Part shown: piece by piece, positions 63,612-64,000 of the stretch
Numbering within the stretch: position 1 is the first letter of the stretch
How the letters are laid out: each line of letters opens with the position of its first letter
Assembly (NCBI GenBank): GCA_040754335.1
Contig: JBFMCV010000001.1
Coordinates: forward strand, 310,001-374,000
DNA from: Thermodesulfobacteriota bacterium
GTDB lineage: Bacteria; Desulfobacterota_D; UBA1144; Nemesobacterales; UBA2774
Length of the DNA stretch: 64,000 nucleotides
Reading direction: 5' to 3'
Program-made: the position numbers and the translations under genes
The notes under the pieces: generated by a model
Database searches by the model: none
What the model was told of the DNA's origin: nothing
What the model saw: only the letters and a program-made list of their open reading frames with translations

Positions 63612-64000
63612 TTACAATACCCTGGTATCCTGGGAAAGACATAATCCCCTGAAAAGATAGCGTTTTATTTTACGCGTAGTCGTTTTGGGGAACTCTTCGA
63701 GCCTCAACGCGAAATGTCTTATCTTCTTGTAGGGTTCAAGCTCCCTGTTGGTTTTCCTGATCTCTTCGCGGAGAAGCTCCCATATTTTCTCAGGTGTCGG
63801 ATGCTCTCCCATCTGCCCGAGCCTCTTCTCCGCTTCTTCCATCTGGGGGTAGATAAGGGCCTGTATATTCACGTCGTCCGGACTGAAGACAAGAGCTTCT
63901 TCTATCAAGGGGGATTTCGTCAGCTTCTCCTCGATTTCTTCGGGAAACACATTCTTTCCTCCCCTCGTCACTATTACGAATTTCTTCCTCCCCGTTATGT
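63612..64000 (-). CDS. AMP-forming acyl-CoA synthetase, C-terminal part (partial)
   Basis: The frame enters from the right edge and ends at 63612, giving about 129 codons. ITGRKKFVIVTRGGKNVFPE is the hinge and A8 region of the ANL superfamily (GRKK...G..V.P.EIE), and the C-terminal TTRKIKRYLF contains the catalytic A10 lysine region. It is most like long-chain fatty acyl-CoA synthetases (FadD), but the N-terminal AMP-binding domain is outside the window, so the substrate class is uncertain. Confidence 0.85.
   Translation of the reverse strand, partial: ITGRKKFVIVTRGGKNVFPEEIEEKLTKSPLIEEALVFSPDDVNIQALIYPQMEEAEKRLGQMGEHPTPEKIWELLREEIRKTNRELEPYKKIRHFALRLEEFPKTTTRKIKRYLFRGLCLSQDTRVL

Overview
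The window is a chromosomal segment from a Gram-negative (diderm) bacterium. Diderm features include an RND efflux operon with its own TolC-type exporter, an AMIN-domain amidase, an L,D-transpeptidase lipoprotein, several lipobox proteins and MinCDE. Coding density is high, most starts carry clear GGAGG-type ribosome binding sites, and Ile ATA and Arg AGG codons are frequent. Cdc48-like AAA ATPase, archaeal-type phosphoglycerate mutase, paired ArsA-like ATPases and REP-like intergenic repeats together suggest a lineage near the Deltaproteobacteria or Dadabacteria. That placement is an inference and is weak without a marker-gene tree.

Layout. 1-9.3 kb: a sugar oxidoreductase cut by the left edge, a short-chain dehydrogenase bracketed by a truncated and an intact tRNA-Thr(CGT), then a tight leftward operon of HprK-like kinase, glycosyltransferase, nucleotidyltransferase, tandem glycosyltransferase and PP-loop ATPase. 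This looks like glycan or natural-product assembly. 9.6-15.4 kb: minCDE, a second SDR, a SlyD-like isomerase, a DUF4126 membrane protein and protoporphyrinogen oxidase. 15.7-21.7 kb: a leftward series of Cdc48-like ATPase, prepilin peptidase, sensor kinase and NtrC-type regulator, with recF divergent from it. 22.9-31.9 kb: thioesterase, an orphan DsbD N-domain protein, a three-part NDH-2/cNMP/CBS fusion, a VIT domain protein, secreted proteins, a J-domain/Usp fusion and a Na+/H+ antiporter.

32.4-39.2 kb: a complete tripartite RND efflux operon whose outer-membrane component carries an N-terminal ABC-type binding-protein domain. 39.4 kb: a secreted protein made of four cyanovirin-N-like repeats. 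40.2-47.4 kb: YihY, a Cas4/AddB-like Fe-S nuclease, GNAT, an M23 peptidase, RlmB and a minimal MgtE channel domain. 47.4-57.6 kb: LigA, PolX, two ArsA-like ATPases, AmiC, a PhnP-like hydrolase and ApgM. 58.2-64 kb: tRNA-Leu(GAG), a small TerB-like protein, a siroheme sulfite/nitrite reductase behind a near-perfect sigma-54 promoter, an L,D-transpeptidase, and the C-terminus of an acyl-CoA synthetase cut by the right edge.

The most promising unusual items are the four-repeat cyanovirin-like protein, the HprK/NT/PP-loop/GT operon, the J-domain/Usp fusion, the NDH-2/cNMP/CBS fusion, the binding-protein/TolC fusion and the sigma-54-driven sulfite reductase. Intergenic DNA from 41 to 58 kb holds several families of dispersed palindromic repeats. 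No phage, transposase, rRNA or CRISPR array was seen.
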